Shown piece by piece: positions 61,769-64,000 of a stretch of 64,000 nucleotides of DNA. The notes beneath the pieces were generated by a model, which was not told the DNA's origin, did not search any database, and saw only the letters and a program-made list of their open reading frames with translations. Each line of letters begins with the position of its first letter. Positions within the stretch are counted from its first letter, which is position 1. The position numbers and the translations under genes are program-made. Source of the stretch: Nonomuraea ceibae (GTDB taxonomy: Bacteria; Actinomycetota; Actinomycetes; Streptosporangiales; Streptosporangiaceae); NCBI RefSeq assembly GCF_019396325.1, contig NZ_JAHKRO010000001.1, positions 248,001 through 312,000 on the forward strand, in the 5' to 3' direction.

Positions 61769-62430
61769 AGCCGGTCCATGTCGAGGATCACCACGGCCTT
61801 GGCCTCGATGCGCAGCCAGCCGCGCTGCGCGAAGTCGGCCAGCGCCTTGTTGACCGTCTCACGTGAGGCGCCGACGAGCTGGGCCAGCTCCTCCTGCGTG
61901 AGGTCGTGGTGGACGCGCAGGCCGTCGTCGGTCTTGGTGCCGAACCGCTCGGCCAGGTCGAGGAGCTGCTTGGCCACCCGGCCGGGCACGTCGGTGAAGA
62001 CCAGGTCGGCCAGCACGTCGTTGGTGCGCCGCAGCCGCTGGGCGAGCGCGCGCAGCAGGTGGAGCGCCACCTCGGGGCGGCCGGTCAGCCAGGGCCGCAG
62101 GTCGTCGTGGCCGAGCCCGGCCAGCCGGACGTCGGTCAGCGCGGTCGCGGTGGCGGTGCGCGGGCGCGGGTCGAACAGCGACAGCTCGCCGAACATCTCG
62201 CTCGGGCCGAGCACGCTCAGCAGGTTCTCGCGCCCGTCGGGGGAGGTGCGGGACAGCTTGATCTTGCCGTCGAGGACGACATAGAGCCGGTCACCCGTCT
62301 CGTTCTCGTGGAAGAGCGTCTGCCCTTTGGACAGCTGCACCTCGGTGATGCTCGTCCGCAACGCCGCTGCGCTCTCGCGGTCGAGCGCGGCGAACAGAGG
62401 GGCTTTGCCCAGCACTTCTTCCGTGTTCAC
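61750..62430 (-). CDS. crp: CRP/FNR family transcriptional regulator
   Basis: This 226-aa protein is read from GTG 62430 with GAGGAGG upstream. The cyclic-nucleotide-binding domain (about residues 8-120) has FHENETGDRLYVVLDGKIKL and GELSLFDPRPRTATATALTD, the phosphate-binding cassette. The C-terminal HTH is LTQEELAQLVGASRETVNKAL. It is orthologous in position to Rv3676, a global cAMP receptor protein. Confidence 0.93.
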   Translation of the reverse strand: MNTEEVLGKAPLFAALDRESAAALRTSITEVQLSKGQTLFHENETGDRLYVVLDGKIKLSRTSPDGRENLLSVLGPSEMFGELSLFDPRPRTATATALTDVRLAGLGHDDLRPWLTGRPEVALHLLRALAQRLRRTNDVLADLVFTDVPGRVAKQLLDLAERFGTKTDDGLRVHHDLTQEELAQLVGASRETVNKALADFAQRGWLRIEAKAVVILDMDRLYNRSR

Positions 62431-62642
62431 GCGTCCTCCTCTGCTGCCATTGTGACTCACCCCACTGCATGCGGCACACATAGGTTACTCGTACCCTTTC
62501 GTGCGCCTGACCTTCGGCTGCATTCAGGCACAGACGCGGGCTTATCTCCAAAAGAGGGGATCTATCACCATCGTCAGCTCTCCCGAGCCCGTCCTGGGCG
62601 TACCGGCACGCGGCGGTGTCGCGGAGACATACCCTTTCCGGC

Positions 62643-63398
62643 ATGGCGACGAATGTGGCGGGTGCCCGCAGGCGCAGGCCCGAGACACGACTGGGCCTGG
62701 TGCGCAGGGCCCGCCGGATGAACCGGATCCTCGCCGAGACCTACCCCGACGCCCACTGCGAGCTCGACTTCGACAACCCCTTCCAGCTCCTGGTCGCCAC
62801 CGTGCTGTCGGCGCAGACCACCGACGTGCGGGTCAACCTGACGACGCCCGCGCTGTTCGCCAAGTACCCGACGGCCGACGACCTCGCGGCGGCCGACCCG
62901 GAGGACCTGGAGGCGATCATCAAGCCGACCGGCTTCTACCGGGCGAAGGCGCGTTCGCTGCTCGGGCTCTCGGCCGGGCTGCGCGACAGGTTCGGCGGCA
63001 AGGTGCCGAAGAAGCTCGATGACCTCGTCACGCTGCCGGGCGTCGGCCGCAAGACCGCCAACGTGGTGCTCGGCAACGCCGTCGACCCCGAGACCGGCGA
63101 GCCGTTCGGGGTGCCGGGGCTCACCGTCGACACCCACTTCCAGCGGCTGGTCAGGCGGTTCGGCTGGACCGAGGAGATCGACCCGGTCAAGATCGAGCAC
63201 GTCGTGGGCGAGCTGATCCCCAAGCGGGAGTGGACGGTCTTCTCCCACCGGATCATCTGGCACGGCCGCCGCATCTGCATCGCCCGCCGGCCGGCCTGCG
63301 GCGTCTGCCCGCTCGCCGCGCTCTGCCCCTCCTACGGCACCGGCCCCACCAGCGCCGAGGAGGCCCAGAAGCTCGTCCGGCCCGGCCCGTTCTCCTGA
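62643..63398 (+). CDS. nth: Endonuclease III
   Basis: This 251-aa DNA glycosylase/AP lyase has the helix-hairpin-helix [14 protein letters not shown] with the catalytic lysine, and [11 protein letters not shown] with the catalytic aspartate. The C-terminal [4Fe-4S] site is [17 protein letters not shown] (C-x6-C-x2-C-x5-C). It removes oxidised pyrimidines in base excision repair. ATG 62643 is likely; GTG 62616 in the same frame is possible. Confidence 0.95.
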   Translation: MATNVAGARRRRPETRLGLVRRARRMNRILAETYPDAHCELDFDNPFQLLVATVLSAQTTDVRVNLTTPALFAKYPTADDLAAADPEDLEAIIKPTGFYRAKARSLLGLSAGLRDRFGGKVPKKLDDLVTLPGVGRKTANVVLGNAVDPETGEPFGVPGLTVDTHFQRLVRRFGWTEEIDPVKIEHVVGELIPKREWTVFSHRIIWHGRRICIARRPACGVCPLAALCPSYGTGPTSAEEAQKLVRPGPFS

Positions 63399-63436
63399 CC
63401 GGGAAGTCCCCGGAGGCTCGGTGTGTTGGAGGTTGC

Positions 63437-64000
63437 GTGACCCACGTCCCCGCATGGCTGGACCACCTCGCGGCCAAGGCCGTACGCACCCCTGTGCCCG
63501 AGCGGATGCGCCCGCCGGGCGAGGGCGGGCGTGAAGCGGCGGTGCTGATGCTGTTCGGCGAGGGCCCGCTCGGCCCCGACGTGCTGCTCATCCAGCGCAG
63601 CATGCGCGGGCGCAGGCACGCGGGCCAGCCGGCCTTCCCCGGCGGCGGCGTCGACCCTGGCGACGGCGGCCCGGTCGGCGCGGCCCTGCGCGAGGCCGAG
63701 GAGGAGACCGGGCTCGACCCGCGCGGCGTGCGCGTGCTGTGCACGATGCCCGAGCTCTACCTGTCCCACAGCGACAACCGGGTGACCCCGGTGCTCGGCT
63801 GGTGGCACACCCCGTCGGCGGTGCACGCCGCCTCGCCCGACGAGGTCGACTCCGTCGAGCGGGTGCCCGTCGCCGAGCTGGTCGACCCGGGCAACCGGCT
63901 CACGATGCGGCTCTCGCAGGAGATGGCCGGCCCGGCGTTCCGGGTGCGCGGGATGCTCGTGTGGGGGTTCACCGCGGTGGTGCTCGACTCGGTGCTGCGC
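63437..64000 (+). CDS. NUDIX hydrolase, CoA pyrophosphatase type (partial)
   Basis: The gene starts at GTG 63437 with TTGGAGG upstream and runs off the right edge after 188 codons. LIQRSMRGRRHAGQPAFPGG and GGVDPGDGGPVGAALREAEE, followed by ETGLDPRGVRVL, give the NUDIX box and the CoA-type upstream signature. The position matches Rv3672c. Confidence 0.9.
   Translation, partial: MTHVPAWLDHLAAKAVRTPVPERMRPPGEGGREAAVLMLFGEGPLGPDVLLIQRSMRGRRHAGQPAFPGGGVDPGDGGPVGAALREAEEETGLDPRGVRVLCTMPELYLSHSDNRVTPVLGWWHTPSAVHAASPDEVDSVERVPVAELVDPGNRLTMRLSQEMAGPAFRVRGMLVWGFTAVVLDSVLR

Noticed and set aside
1..64000. CRISPR arrays, insertion sequences, integrases, phage genes, rRNA
   Set aside because: No repeat-spacer pattern, transposase, integrase or rRNA sequence was seen.

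Overview
The window is high-GC actinobacterial chromosome. WhiB-like proteins, large LuxR (LAL) and XRE/STAND regulators, an ECF41 sigma factor, many GTG starts and one TTG start all point that way. The right end follows the gene order of Mycobacterium tuberculosis Rv3672c-Rv3683 as I recall it. A soil actinomycete, perhaps of the Streptosporangiaceae, is my inference from style; no marker gene fixes the genus.

Layout. 1-4.3 kb: two TetR-controlled units (NmrA-like reductase; CzcO-like flavoprotein plus AhpD-like protein). 4.5-17.2 kb: an 83-aa protein, a disulfide oxidoreductase, a complete arginine deiminase operon (permease-arcA-arcB-arcC), alpha/beta hydrolases, LtrA, a universal stress protein, a Wbl protein, a secreted hydrolase and a truncated ECF41 sigma factor. 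17.2-26.8 kb: two LAL regulators, one XRE-STAND regulator, a hydrolase lacking its catalytic serine, and a decayed SDR gene. 27-36.2 kb: a ferritin-like (VioB-type) protein, a sodium:solute symporter with a small membrane partner, a TetR/SDR pair, an NmrA-like protein, and an operon holding a ferritin-like/CDGSH iron-sulfur fusion and two hydrolases. 36.3-47.1 kb: two more LALs around a cytochrome P450, an SDR and a second XRE-STAND. 47.2-52.6 kb: a membrane protein, two cupins, a STAS protein, a duplicated small protein, an SDR and a DUF6461-like protein. 52.8-64 kb: tRNA-Pro, then conserved housekeeping genes (metallophosphoesterase, YqeY, class A PBP, WhiB, two ArsA-like ATPases, RidA, NUDIX, metallo-beta-lactamase fold, Crp, Nth, NUDIX).

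The main discovery is a promoter array. Eleven intergenic sites between 5.0 and 50.6 kb, on both strands, read TGTCAC(A/G)-N14/15-CCGGTC or differ from it by one to three bases. Each lies in front of an accessory gene or operon. This resembles the known ECF41/SigJ promoter (TGTCACA plus a GTC-containing -10), and the window carries one ECF41-type sigma gene. That gene has lost most of its C-terminal regulatory SnoaL-like domain, and a possible remnant of the domain's end survives downstream in another frame. I infer that 5-51 kb is largely one stress and redox regulon, with the arginine deiminase pathway, LtrA, USP, P450, cupins and the ferritin-like protein under one sigma factor. A second recurrent 12-bp motif (TTCGTGCGATGT) stands before the sigma gene, the secreted hydrolase, a zinc-finger gene, an LAL gene and two SDR copies, and may mark a linked second layer of control. 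Several duplicated and decayed gene pieces show that the region is evolving by duplication and deletion.
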